Source of the DNA: an uncultured Prevotellaceae bacterium
Lineage (GTDB): Bacteria > Bacteroidota > Bacteroidia > Bacteroidales > Muribaculaceae
DNA length: 49,776 nt
Assembly: GCA_947165485.1 (NCBI GenBank)
Contig: CAMVAP010000021.1
Location: forward strand, 1-49,776
Direction: 5' to 3'
Shown: positions 41,953 through 49,532 of the stretch, in pieces
Layout of the letters: each line of letters starts with the position of its first letter
Numbering within the stretch: position 1 is the first letter of the stretch
The notes under the pieces: model-generated
The model's input: the letters and a program-made list of their open reading frames with translations, nothing else
What the model was told of the DNA's origin: nothing
Database searches by the model: none
Program-made: the position numbers and the translations under genes

Positions 41953-43470
41953 ATGATAGATTTCACGCCTTTTATTCGCAGCCATTTCCTGGGGCGCTTG
42001 CAGCAGCACAGGCGCTATATCGACCATGCCGACGCCGTGCAGCAGGGCGAACTGGTGCGCCTTGTTGAGAAGGCGGCCCTGACCCGCATCGGTCGCAAGT
42101 ATGATTTCTCGTCGATCCGCACCTATCGCCAGTTTGCCTCAACCTTGCCGTTGTACTCCTACGAGAACCTGCAACCGCACATCATGCGCATGGTCAATGG
42201 TGCCAAGGATGAGTTGTGGCCAGGACGATGCTATAACTTCGCGCAGTCGTCGGGAACGAGCGACGGACGCAGCAAGTATATCCCCATCACGCGAGAGGCT
42301 TTCCAGTGGAATCATTACCAGGGCAGCAGCGACGTGGTGTCCCATTACCTGAACTTGAATCCCGAGAGCCGCATCTTCTCGGGCAAGGCGTTCATCCTGG
42401 GAGGCAGCTTTGCCAACAACCTGCAGTTGCAGCGAGGGGTGAGGGTAGGTGACCTGAGTGCTAATCTCATCGAGAATATGAACCCGCTGGCCAACCTGTT
42501 GCGCATCCCCAGCCGCCAGGTGGCGCTCATGGAGGACTGGAGCGAGAAATTGCCTCGCCTGGTGGAGGCTGCCGTCGGGCAGAATGTGACCAACCTGAGC
42601 GGTGTGCCGTCATGGTTCCTCACGGTGCTGCGCAATGTGCTTGATAAAACGGGCAAGACGTGCATTCATGAGGTGTGGCCCCATCTGGAGGTCTTCTTCC
42701 ATGGGGGTATTGCCTTTGGACCCTACAGGCAGCAGTATGAGGATATCTGTGACATGTCCAGGATGCACTTCCTGGACACCTATAATGCCAGCGAGGGCTT
42801 CTTTGCGGTCCAGAGCGACTGGGAGAGCGAGGCGATGCTGTTGTTGCTCGATATCGGGGTGTTCTATGAGTTCCTGCCCGTCGAGCAGAGTGGTAACGAG
42901 ACCCCCGAGGTCTATCCCATCTGGGAAATCGAGCAGGGCCGCACCTATGAGCTGATCATCACTGCGGCCAATGGCCTGTGGCGTTATCGCATCGGCGACA
43001 CGGTGACCATCGAGCAACTCAACCCGGTGAAAATCAAGATTGCGGGCCGGACGCGCAGCTTTATCAACGCCTTTGGCGAGGAATTGATGGTGCACAATGC
43101 CGATCATGCCATCTCGCTGGCTGCTCAGGAAACCGGTGCCGAGGTGCTCAACTATACTGCCGCTCCCGTCTATTCGACCAGCGGCCAGCGCGGACACCAC
43201 CAGTGGCTCATCGAGTTTGCCCGCGAGCCGCAGGACACCGCCCGTTTCATGCTGCTGCTGGACCAGCACCTGCGCCAAGTCAACAGCGACTATGACGCGA
43301 AGCGCAAGGGCGACATCTTCCTGGCCCCGCCCGCGCTGGTCATCGCTACTGCCGGCCTGTTTGACCGCTGGCTGGCATCTACGGGCAAGCTGGGCGGTCA
43401 GCGCAAGGTGCCCCGCCTGAACAACAACCGCACCATCATCGACCAGATGTTGCTGCTGCTGGAAAAATAA
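41953..43470 (+). CDS. GH3-family acyl-acid adenylating enzyme-like protein
   Basis: 505 residues from the ATG at 41953 (MIDFTPFIRSHFLGRLQ); the longer in-frame ORF from 41710 is rejected because the added 81 residues do not look like protein. It matches bacterial homologues of the plant GH3 auxin-responsive superfamily, which adenylate carboxylic acids and conjugate them. The P-loop-like motif is AQSSGTSDGRSKYIPIT. Further motifs are FHGGIAFGPYRQQYEDICD, TYNASEGFFAVQSDWESEAMLLLLDIGVFYEFLP, and the hinge and C-terminal region YELIITAANGLWRYRIGDTV..RTRSFINAFGEELMVHNAD. Substrate unknown. A possible -7 box TATTTTTG ends 5 nt before the ATG (41940-41947). Such proteins are common in Bacteroidetes; cytoplasmic. 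Confidence 0.88.
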   Translation: MIDFTPFIRSHFLGRLQQHRRYIDHADAVQQGELVRLVEKAALTRIGRKYDFSSIRTYRQFASTLPLYSYENLQPHIMRMVNGAKDELWPGRCYNFAQSSGTSDGRSKYIPITREAFQWNHYQGSSDVVSHYLNLNPESRIFSGKAFILGGSFANNLQLQRGVRVGDLSANLIENMNPLANLLRIPSRQVALMEDWSEKLPRLVEAAVGQNVTNLSGVPSWFLTVLRNVLDKTGKTCIHEVWPHLEVFFHGGIAFGPYRQQYEDICDMSRMHFLDTYNASEGFFAVQSDWESEAMLLLLDIGVFYEFLPVEQSGNETPEVYPIWEIEQGRTYELIITAANGLWRYRIGDTVTIEQLNPVKIKIAGRTRSFINAFGEELMVHNADHAISLAAQETGAEVLNYTAAPVYSTSGQRGHHQWLIEFAREPQDTARFMLLLDQHLRQVNSDYDAKRKGDIFLAPPALVIATAGLFDRWLASTGKLGGQRKVPRLNNNRTIIDQMLLLLEK

Positions 43471-43562
43471 GAAGAGATTGCTCAGATTTTGTCGCGTGAG
43501 GGCGTCAGCTTATCAACGGCGAAAAATAGAAAAGTATTAAAACATAGATGATAAAGGGAAAT

Positions 43563-43844
43563 ATGGCAAATATCACTATCATCGACACTGAATACAAGAA
43601 GTGGTTGAAAAATTCAGCACTCCGATATAGGAAAAGCCAGATAAGGGCGGCAGTTAAAGTAAATAAATCTGTATTGCCTCAACCCGAAAGTGATGTGGCT
43701 CAATATTCTTTAGAATCAAGTAGTCAACCCATCGCCATTTCATCTTATGAGCTGGAGAAGTTCTACCCGGTAAAGGTAGAAGGTTCCATCCCATCGACTG
43801 AGGAAATTGAAGCTAATCTGTTAGAGCGTATTAACAAAGGGTAA
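43563..43844 (+). pseudogene. Internally deleted DUF1016/YhcG-type nuclease gene (N- and C-terminal ends joined)
   Basis: 93 residues from ATG 43563 (an ATG at 43548 is also possible). The first ~37 residues, IIDTEYKKWLKNSALRYRKSQIRAAVKVN, fit the N-terminal DUF1016_N helix ('Y..W...lk.rir.aqikAa..vN'). The last ~45, QPIAISSYELEKFYPVKVEG then PSTEEIEANLLE, fit the extreme C-terminus of the same family ('..PLGVsey.l...lP..lkg.LPTieEIE.eL'). The ~250-residue body, including the PD-(D/E)xK nuclease domain, is absent, yet the frame is open from start to stop. Full-length YhcG proteins are about 330-350 residues. It is AT-rich relative to its neighbours, like a recently acquired gene. It lies 8 nt before the sulfatase gene. 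It could be a decayed remnant or a functional mini-protein. Confidence 0.6.
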
Positions 43845-43852
43845 ACTGCTTC

Positions 43853-45811
43853 ATGTTTCAAAGATTTGTTCATAGTAATATAGGGGCTGCGGTGCTGAAT
43901 GTGCTGGTGGCCTATCTGGTGTGGATGCTGTCGCGTGTGGCTTTTTTCATGGAAAACTGGTCCACGTTTGCGCCTTACATGTCGTGGCCGTTGTTCAAGA
44001 GCATGGCTCATGGTGCGCTGGTGTTTGACACGTCGGCGCTGCTCTATGTCAACGCGCTGTATCTGGTGCTCATGCTGCTGCCCTTGCACCTCAAGGAGCG
44101 GGCAGGCTTCCACAGGGGGCTGAGGTGGCTCTATGTCGTCACCAACGGCGTGGGCCTGGCGATGAACCTGATGGACTCGGTTTATTTCCAATATACGGGT
44201 CGCCGTTCCACCGTGTCGGTGTTCACCGAGTTTCAGAACGAGGGCAACATCGCCTCGATTCTGTTGACCGAGGGGGTGAACCACTGGTATCTGGTGCTGG
44301 CATTCATCGCGCTGGTGTTTATCCTGTGGCGCTGCTATACCACGCCGCGCCTGGAGGTCTATCGCTTTGGGCATCATTATTATATCTCCCAACTCGTCGC
44401 CTTGTTGCTGATGATTCCGCTGGCCATCGTGGGCATCCGCGGCAGTGTCACGGCGGGCACGCGCCCCATCACCATCAGTAATGCCAATGAGTTTGTCAAC
44501 CGTCCTGTTGAGGCATCGGTGGTGTTGAATACACCGTTCTCGATGATACGCAGCGTGGGCAAGAAGGCGTTTGTCACGCCCGATTACATGACTGCTGACC
44601 AGATGGAGGCCATCTACAGCCCTGTGCATCACCGCCCTGTTGTCGATGAACTGAGCCAGCCGGGCAAGAATGTCGTTATCCTCATTGTCGAGAGCATGGG
44701 CAAGGAGTATATCGGCTCGTTCAACCCCGACCTTGACGGTGGGCATTATCAAGGATATATGCCCTTTATCGACAGTTTGGTCCAGAAGTCGATGACCTTC
44801 AAGTACAGTTTTGCCAACGGGCGCATCAGCATGGATGCCATGCCCTCGATTCTATCGGGCCTGCCCATGATGGTCGAGCCGTTCTTCCTCACGCCTGCCT
44901 CGCTCAACGATGTGGAGGGGTTGCCCTCGATGCTGACGCGAGAGGGTTACAGCAGCGCCTTCTTCCATGGGGCGCACAATATCTCGATGGGCTTCAGCGC
45001 CTATGCCCACAGTATCGGTTACCAGAGCTATTATGGCTTGGATGAGTACTGCCAGTCCTCCAAGTATGGCGGTATGGACGATTTTGACGGCAAGTGGGCC
45101 ATCTGGGATGAGCCGTTCCTGCAATTCACGCTCGACGGCATCCACGGCATGAAGCAGCCCTTCCTGGCCACTGTTTTCACCGCCTCATCTCATCATCCCT
45201 TTGGCCTGCCCGAGCAGTACCGTGACTCGCTGCGTGACGAGGGCGGGTCGCCCATCCACAAGTGTGTGCGCTACACCGACCTGGCCCTGCGTCGCTTCTT
45301 TGCGCGTGCCAGCCGTGAACCGTGGTATCAAAACACCGTCTTTGTCCTTGTGGCCGACCACACCAACCAGAGCACCCACGACGTCTATAAGACCGATTTG
45401 GGACTCTACAGCATTCCCATCATCTTCTATACGCCCGACGGATCGCTCAAGCCCGCATTGCGTGATGACATCATCGTCCAGCAGACCGATATCACCCCCA
45501 CGCTGCTGCACTTGCTGGGCTATGGCAAGCCCTATCTCGCCTTTGGCGACGATGTGCTGGCTGCCGATCCCGCCGGCACATGGGCCTTTAGCTACAATGC
45601 GGGTGTCTATCAGCTGGTTAAGGGCGACTTGATGCTCCAGTTTGATGGCAGCAAGACCACAGCCGTGTATCGTTTCAAGACCGATAAGTTACTGAGAACC
45701 AACCTTGTGAACCAGTTGCCCGAGCAGCATGAGATGGAACGGTTCCTCAAGGCCCTCATCCAGCAATACATGTCCCGCATGAACGAGAACCGCCTCTTGC
45801 CCAACAAGTAA
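43853..45811 (+). CDS. LTA-synthase-like membrane sulfatase/phosphoglycerol transferase
   Basis: 652 residues. Residues 1-~200 form five membrane segments (AVLNVLVAYLVWMLSRVAFF; LLYVNALYLVLMLLPL; VVTNGVGLAMNLM; WYLVLAFIALVFILW; LVALLLMIPLAIVGI). An extracytoplasmic alkaline-phosphatase-superfamily sulfatase domain follows: NVVILIVESMGKEYIGSFNP (metal-binding Glu), ANGRISMDAMPSILSGLP with the catalytic Ser/Thr at the 'R-x-S-M-D' position, and VLVADHTNQSTHDVYKTDLG with later metal ligands. LtaS-like enzymes in Bacteroidetes transfer phosphoglycerol or phosphoethanolamine to periplasmic glycans or lipids; the acceptor cannot be told here. A strong 10-bp hairpin at 45871-45903 ends it. Confidence 0.85.
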   Translation: MFQRFVHSNIGAAVLNVLVAYLVWMLSRVAFFMENWSTFAPYMSWPLFKSMAHGALVFDTSALLYVNALYLVLMLLPLHLKERAGFHRGLRWLYVVTNGVGLAMNLMDSVYFQYTGRRSTVSVFTEFQNEGNIASILLTEGVNHWYLVLAFIALVFILWRCYTTPRLEVYRFGHHYYISQLVALLLMIPLAIVGIRGSVTAGTRPITISNANEFVNRPVEASVVLNTPFSMIRSVGKKAFVTPDYMTADQMEAIYSPVHHRPVVDELSQPGKNVVILIVESMGKEYIGSFNPDLDGGHYQGYMPFIDSLVQKSMTFKYSFANGRISMDAMPSILSGLPMMVEPFFLTPASLNDVEGLPSMLTREGYSSAFFHGAHNISMGFSAYAHSIGYQSYYGLDEYCQSSKYGGMDDFDGKWAIWDEPFLQFTLDGIHGMKQPFLATVFTASSHHPFGLPEQYRDSLRDEGGSPIHKCVRYTDLALRRFFARASREPWYQNTVFVLVADHTNQSTHDVYKTDLGLYSIPIIFYTPDGSLKPALRDDIIVQQTDITPTLLHLLGYGKPYLAFGDDVLAADPAGTWAFSYNAGVYQLVKGDLMLQFDGSKTTAVYRFKTDKLLRTNLVNQLPEQHEMERFLKALIQQYMSRMNENRLLPNK

Positions 45812-45870
45812 TATCAGTCCGAAATTTGGAGTGATGGGATGTGGCCATAAGGCCGGTACGGGAAAGGGAA

Positions 45871-45903
45871 GTGCCTGCCGCGGGCGGGACCGGCGGCAGG
45901 CAC
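45871..45903 (+). terminator. Intrinsic-type hairpin after the sulfatase gene
   Basis: GTGCCTGCCG pairs perfectly with CGGCAGGCAC. There is no T run, so it may rather be part of the repeat-rich region. Confidence 0.55.
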
Positions 45904-45910
45904 GTTGCGA

Positions 45911-46016
45911 GGCGTTGTGTCATCATGCTTTGCTTGCAATATGATCCGTGCAAGGCACGGAGAACCTTTAGCGAAGCTCGATTCATGCTACCAGTTGCAA
46001 GTTATGGCACAGCCTC
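45911..46016 (+). repeat. Interspersed palindromic repeat, family A (copy 2)
   Basis: It opens GGCGTTGTGTCATCATGC, has the CCGTGC-aag-GCACGG hairpin (copy 1 has ttt in the loop), AGAACCTTTAGCGAAGC, GATTCATGCTACCAGTTGC and a closing TTATGGCACAGCCTC. Terminal repeats are imperfect. Same orientation to the upstream gene as the other copies. Confidence 0.8.
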
Positions 46017-46048
46017 ATACCACCGATGGGCCAACTGCTATATCATTG

Positions 46049-46077
46049 CTAAAGCCTATGACCTACAGTCTAAATTA
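46049..46077. repeat. Short 7-bp tandem array
   Basis: Units ctaaagc, ctatgac, ctacagt, ctaaatt (period 7) bridge family-A copy 2 and the large inverted repeat. Confidence 0.55.
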
Positions 46078-46494
46078 GGGCTCACCTGATAAAAGGTGGG
46101 GCGAGCTAGAGGTCGAAAGACCTCGCCAAGGCCAGCGGCCTTGAATTGCGCAAACCCCAGGGCGCACTGGCCGAAGGTCAGTGTGGCCTGGGGAGAGAGG
46201 GCTCAAGCAGACGGGCCTCGAATGAGGGCCACTCTTGTCAGGAACCAGCGTATGCATCATCAACGGGAATCTTTTGAAGACGAATACCGCAAACACCTGC
46301 TCAATGCTGGAATAGAATGGAATGACTACCGCCTGACGTGATTGGCCCTCTACGAGGCCCGTTCGGGTGGTAGCCTCGTTCCCCACGCCACACGAGGCCT
46401 ACGGCCTGTGCGCCGTGGGGTTACCTCAATTCAAGGCCGCTGGCCTTGCTGTGGTCTGCGACCACACTGCCCCCACCTTTTATCGGGTGAACCT
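46077..46494. mobile_element. Large inverted repeat (~155-bp arms, each a chain of hairpins) enclosing a transposase remnant
   Basis: Sequence at 46077-46234 matches the reverse complement of 46341-46494 over nearly its whole length. Within each arm the same five hairpins occur in order, and their stems covary. Left GAGGTC-gaaa-GACCTC (46109-46124) versus right GTGGTC-tgc-GACCAC (46451-46465). Left CCCCAGG..CCTGGGG (46155-46193) versus right CCCCACG..CGTGGGG (46381-46420). Also AAGGCC-nnn-GGCCTT (46128-46142 and 46433-46447), CACCT..AGGTG and GGCCTC..GAGGGCC. The region between the arms is only 110 bp and encodes what looks like the tail of a REP-associated (Y1) transposase. This fits a non-autonomous or decayed REP/RAYT- or IS200-like element. 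Confidence 0.7.
46231..46341 (+). pseudogene. C-terminal fragment of a REP-associated tyrosine transposase-like (RAYT/IS200) protein
   Basis: The 37 codons between the inverted-repeat arms read ..RMHHQRESFEDEYRKHLLNAGIEWNDYRLT then stop. The pattern 'F..EY..LL...GIE(Y/W)(D/N)(E/D)(R/Y)Y' is typical of the last residues of Bacteroidetes RAYT-type Y1 transposases (my recollection, not searched). The open frame runs in from the left arm but that part is hairpin sequence, not protein. The stop codon is flush with the first base of the right arm. The catalytic HUH and Tyr motifs are absent, so it cannot encode an active enzyme. Confidence 0.5.
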
Positions 46495-46575
46495 TCTAGT
46501 TCCCTAGTCGGCACTCCACACTCCGAACTCCTCACCAGTCGCTGGGTACTTGTTTTTTTCTTGTTGTGGTATGTA

Positions 46576-46611
46576 AAAATCCCCGACAATCGAATGACTG
46601 TCAGGGATTTT
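46576..46611 (-). terminator. Terminator of the tRNA-Leu gene
   Basis: AAAATCCCCGACA and TGTCAGGGATTTT pair over 13 bp with one mismatch; on the minus strand the stem ends in a T run directly downstream of the tRNA. Confidence 0.8.
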
Positions 46612-46617
46612 CCTGGG

Positions 46618-46699
46618 TGCCCAGGGCGGGACTCGAACCCGCACACCTTGCGGCACACGCACCTGAAACGTGCGCGTCTACCAATTCCGCCACCTGGGC
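46618..46699 (-). tRNA. tRNA-Leu (anticodon CAG)
   Basis: Minus-strand sequence with acceptor stem GCCCAGG/CCTGGGC and a D-arm GGCGGAATTGGTAGACGCG. The anticodon arm is CACGT-TTCAGGT-GCGTG (anticodon CAG, reading CUG), followed by a long variable arm (TGCCGCAAGGTGT) as in class II tRNAs and TpsiC loop GGGTTCGAGTCCC. Discriminator A at 46618; CCA is not encoded. A -7 box TACCTTTG at 46746-46739 lies about 40 nt upstream, and a hairpin terminator follows. Confidence 0.95.
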
Positions 46700-46738
46700 A
46701 AATGGCTTTGCGCAAAAAGCGTTTTGCGTTTAGCGGTG

Positions 46739-46746
46739 CAAAGGTA
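46739..46746 (-). promoter_or_regulatory. -7 promoter element of the tRNA-Leu gene
   Basis: Minus-strand TACCTTTG, 40 nt upstream of the mature tRNA 5' end; an AT-rich spacer lies upstream. Between here and 46871 the DNA is A/T-rich with no gene seen. Confidence 0.5.
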
Positions 46747-46871
46747 GTACTTTTTTTTAATATACAAGCATTTTGGCAAAAAAAATCCAAAAAAATAGTT
46801 TTTTTCAGCCGTTTTTCCTGCCATTGTGGGTCCTGCGGCATGTCGATAACATAAAAAAACCTGTGTGGCGG

Positions 46872-46902
46872 TTGATGGTTTTAAAGAAAAACATTACCTT
46901 TG
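46872..46902 (+). promoter_or_regulatory. Promoter of the M24 aminopeptidase gene
   Basis: TTG (46872-46874), a 20-nt spacer and TACCTTTG (46895-46902). The ATG at 46960 follows 57 nt later, so the in-frame start at 46900 inside the -7 box is rejected. Confidence 0.65.
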
Positions 46903-46959
46903 CTCATCAAAAAAAAACAATACATTAACAAACCTGATCAACTTATAATAGATAAGATT

Positions 46960-48360
46960 ATGTTTAGCAAACAGACCTACATCAATCGTCGAGACGAGTT
47001 AAAGAAACGCGTGGGCGACGGCGTGATTCTGCTCTTTGGCAACAATGAGTCACCTTGCAACTATCCCAATAATGCTTACTATCCCTTCCGCCAGGATTCG
47101 TCATTCCTCTACTACTTTGGCCAGCAGCGTGACGGGCTGGTGGGCGTGATTGACATCGATAACGATGTCGAGACCCTTGTGGGTGATGATATTGACATTG
47201 AGGATATCGTGTGGTATGGATCGGTCGATAGTGTGGCTGATATGGCCGCCCAGGTGGGTGTCGCCAACTCGGCCCCGATGAAGCAGTTACAGGTGATCTG
47301 TGATGAGGCCAGGTCCAAGGGTCGCCGCATCCACTTCCTTCCTCCCTATCGCCACGACACCAAGATCCAGATCATGGATCTGCTGGGCATCCATCCCGCC
47401 AAGCAGGCCGAGGCGTGCTCCCATGACCTGCGCATGGCGGTCATCAACATGCGCTCGGTCAAGACCGCCGAGGAGATTGCCGAGCTGGAGCGTGCCGCCG
47501 AGGTGGGCTACCTCATGCACACTACAGCGATGCGCCTCATCAAGCCTGGCGTGACCGAGAAGTACATTGGTGGACAGATCGATGGCGTTGCCGAGAGCTA
47601 TGGCGCCAAGGTGAGCTTTGCCACCATCTTCTCGCAGCATGGCGAGATCATGCACGGTAACCCCTCGATGGCGCCCCTGGAGGCCGGAAGGCTGGCCCTG
47701 TGTGACTGTGGTGCCGAGACGATGGAGTTCTATTGCAGTGACAACACCCGCACGATGCCTGTCAACGGCAAGTATGACCAGCGCCAACTCGAGATTTACC
47801 GCATCGTCGAGGAGTGCCATGACCTGGCACTGGGCATCTCCAAGCCGGGCATGAAATACATGGATGTGCACATGGCCGTGTGCCGCCTCATGACCGAGCG
47901 CCTCAAGGAGTTAGGACTCATGAAGGGCGATGTGGATGAGGCTGTTGCCGCTGGAGCCCATGCGATGTTCCTGCCCCACGGATTGGGACACATGATGGGC
48001 ATGGACGTTCATGACATGGAAGGTTTGGGTCAGATTTACGTTGGCTTTGACGAGGAGACAAGGCCCCGTCTGGATCAGTTTGGCACCAACGCCCTGCGCA
48101 TGGGACGCCGCCTGCAGGAAGGCTTTGTAGTGACCGACGAGCCTGGTATCTACTTCATTCCCGCACTCATCGACGACTGGCGCGCCAGCGGACATTGTGC
48201 CGAGTTCCTCAACTTCGATAAATTGGAGACTTATAAGGACTTTGGTGGCATCCGCATCGAGGACGATATCCTCATCACTGCCGATGGCTGCCGTTTCCTT
48301 GGCGAGAAGCGCATCCCCTACCATCCCCAGGATGTAGAGGACTTCATGGCCGCCAACTAA
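46960..48360 (+). CDS. pepP: Xaa-Pro aminopeptidase (M24B)
   Basis: 466 residues from the ATG at 46960 (MFSKQTYINRRDELKKRVGD). The N-terminal aminopeptidase-P domain (YPFRQDSSFLYYFGQQRDGLVGVID) precedes the pita-bread catalytic domain, whose five metal ligands are visible: the Asp of CDCGAE, the Asp of SDNTRT, the His in LPHGLGHMMGMDVHD, the Glu in VTDEPGIYF and the Glu in GIRIEDDILIT. It removes N-terminal residues preceding proline from peptides, probably in the cytosol. It is monocistronic with a consensus promoter and ends 18 nt before a 114-bp palindromic repeat that probably also terminates panB. Confidence 0.93.
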   Translation: MFSKQTYINRRDELKKRVGDGVILLFGNNESPCNYPNNAYYPFRQDSSFLYYFGQQRDGLVGVIDIDNDVETLVGDDIDIEDIVWYGSVDSVADMAAQVGVANSAPMKQLQVICDEARSKGRRIHFLPPYRHDTKIQIMDLLGIHPAKQAEACSHDLRMAVINMRSVKTAEEIAELERAAEVGYLMHTTAMRLIKPGVTEKYIGGQIDGVAESYGAKVSFATIFSQHGEIMHGNPSMAPLEAGRLALCDCGAETMEFYCSDNTRTMPVNGKYDQRQLEIYRIVEECHDLALGISKPGMKYMDVHMAVCRLMTERLKELGLMKGDVDEAVAAGAHAMFLPHGLGHMMGMDVHDMEGLGQIYVGFDEETRPRLDQFGTNALRMGRRLQEGFVVTDEPGIYFIPALIDDWRASGHCAEFLNFDKLETYKDFGGIRIEDDILITADGCRFLGEKRIPYHPQDVEDFMAAN

Positions 48361-48378
48361 ATGATATCCTCACACACA

Positions 48379-48492
48379 GGGGGGCTGTGTCATCATTCCG
48401 CACCATGTTTTGAATCGGCCTAATGGCCGAGAACCTATAGCTCGGCGAAGCCCGATTCATGCTACCGGTTGCGAATGATGACACAGCCCCCC
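48379..48492. repeat. Complete copy of palindromic repeat family A with 20-bp terminal inverted repeats
   Basis: The 114-bp element starts GGGGGGCTGTGTCATCATTC and ends with its exact reverse complement, a perfect 20-bp terminal inverted repeat. Inside are the hairpins CGGCC-taat-GGCCG and CTCGG-cgaa-GCCcGA and the shared blocks AGAACCTATAGCTCGGCGAAGCC and GATTCATGCTACCGGTTGC. It sits between the convergent pepP and panB and would form a strong bidirectional terminator. Confidence 0.85.
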
Positions 48493-48516
48493 TTGATATT
48501 GTATCGGTTGTGATCG

Positions 48517-49338
48517 CTAGTATTGCTCTTCGGCATTGGGGAAGTCACCGCTCTTGACATCGGTGATATACTTTCCCACGCTGTCGATGATCTGTTCGCC
48601 CAGGTTGTTGTACACGCGCAGGAATTTGGGCTTGAATTCGCGGTTAAGCCCAAGCATATCATGTAGAACGAGGACCTGTCCGCTGCAAGCGCTGCCACCG
48701 CCAATGCCGATGGTGGGAACGTTGATCGATTGAGTGACCTTGGCCGCCAGTGTAGCAGGTATCTTTTCCAGCACAATGCCAAAGCAGCCAATTTCGGCCA
48801 GCACCTTGGCATCGGCCAGCAGGCGTGTGGCCTCGGCCTCGTCCTGGGCACGGGTGGAGTAGGTGCCAAATTTGTTGATACTTTGCGGTGTCAGGCCCAG
48901 GTGTCCCATCACGGGAATGCCGGCGCGCAAGATCGTCTCGATGGCAACCCTCATCTCACGACCGCCCTCAAGTTTCACACCGTCGGCCCCGGTTTCCTGC
49001 ATGATGCGCACGGCATTGCGTTGGGCCTCCATGGGGTCGCCCTGATAGGTGCCGAACGGCATGTCCACAATGACCATTGCACGCTTCACAGCGCGCACCA
49101 CCGTGCGGCCATACACAATCATGTCATCGATTGTGATGGGGATGGTCGTGGCGTTACCCTGCATGACGTTGCTGGCGCTGTCGCCCACCAGGACGATATC
49201 AATGCCGGCTTGGTCAACGAGAGTGGCCATAGTGAAGTCATAGGCGGTGATCATTGCGATTTTCTCGCCTGAGATGCGCATGTCGGCGATGCGCTTGGTT
49301 GTGACCTTGCGGGGGTCCGAAACGGTATAGGTTGACAT
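48517..49338 (-). CDS. panB: 3-methyl-2-oxobutanoate hydroxymethyltransferase
   Basis: 273 residues; catalyses the first committed step of pantothenate (CoA) synthesis, transferring a hydroxymethyl group from methylene-THF to alpha-ketoisovalerate. Signature motifs are intact: KIAMITAYDFTMATLVDQAGIDIVLVGDSASNV, MPFGTYQGDPMEAQRNAVRI, GADGVKLEGG, GHLGLTPQSINKFGTY, VLEKIPATLA and IGIGGGSACSGQVLVLHDMLGL. The length and start are canonical. A consensus minus-strand promoter lies at 49418-49387. It is separate from other pan genes in this window. Confidence 0.97.
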   Translation of the reverse strand: MSTYTVSDPRKVTTKRIADMRISGEKIAMITAYDFTMATLVDQAGIDIVLVGDSASNVMQGNATTIPITIDDMIVYGRTVVRAVKRAMVIVDMPFGTYQGDPMEAQRNAVRIMQETGADGVKLEGGREMRVAIETILRAGIPVMGHLGLTPQSINKFGTYSTRAQDEAEATRLLADAKVLAEIGCFGIVLEKIPATLAAKVTQSINVPTIGIGGGSACSGQVLVLHDMLGLNREFKPKFLRVYNNLGEQIIDSVGKYITDVKSGDFPNAEEQY

Positions 49339-49386
49339 AATTGTTATGATTCTTTTAATTTGTCAATAAGTATTTTCAAACGGCTG

Positions 49387-49418
49387 CAAAAGTACACGTT
49401 TTAACTACAACATTCAAA
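49387..49418 (-). promoter_or_regulatory. Promoter of panB
   Basis: Minus-strand TTTG (49418-49415), a 20-nt spacer and TACTTTTG (49394-49387). Confidence 0.7.
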
Positions 49419-49478
49419 TTTTGAAGCGGTATTAAACCAAAAAAAACTTAAAACGTCTAATAATTCGGTTTTTATTGC

Positions 49479-49486
49479 TATTTTTG
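49479..49486 (+). promoter_or_regulatory. -7 promoter element for the terminal secreted-protein gene
   Basis: TATTTTTG fits TAnnTTTG; the ATG at 49533 is 46 nt downstream. No -33 TTTG is seen. Confidence 0.45.
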
Positions 49487-49532
49487 CCTGCTGGAATATA
49501 ACATATCAACTTTATAACGATTTATAAAAACT

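Noticed and set aside
43471-43550. Short frame EEIAQILSREGVSLSTAKN.. just after the GH3-like gene
   Set aside because: It looks a little like the end of a helix-turn-helix protein, but 26 codons with no start or support is too little to call a gene remnant.
45841-46089. 82-codon frame across repeat copy 2
   Set aside because: Its sequence is the repeat itself; the same peptide (RCVIMLCLQYDPC) appears in a frame over the truncated copy at 90-350, so it is a repeat translation, not a gene.
46342-46854. 170-codon frame through the right arm and tRNA
   Set aside because: It reads through an inverted-repeat arm, a terminator and the antisense of tRNA-Leu; no protein similarity.
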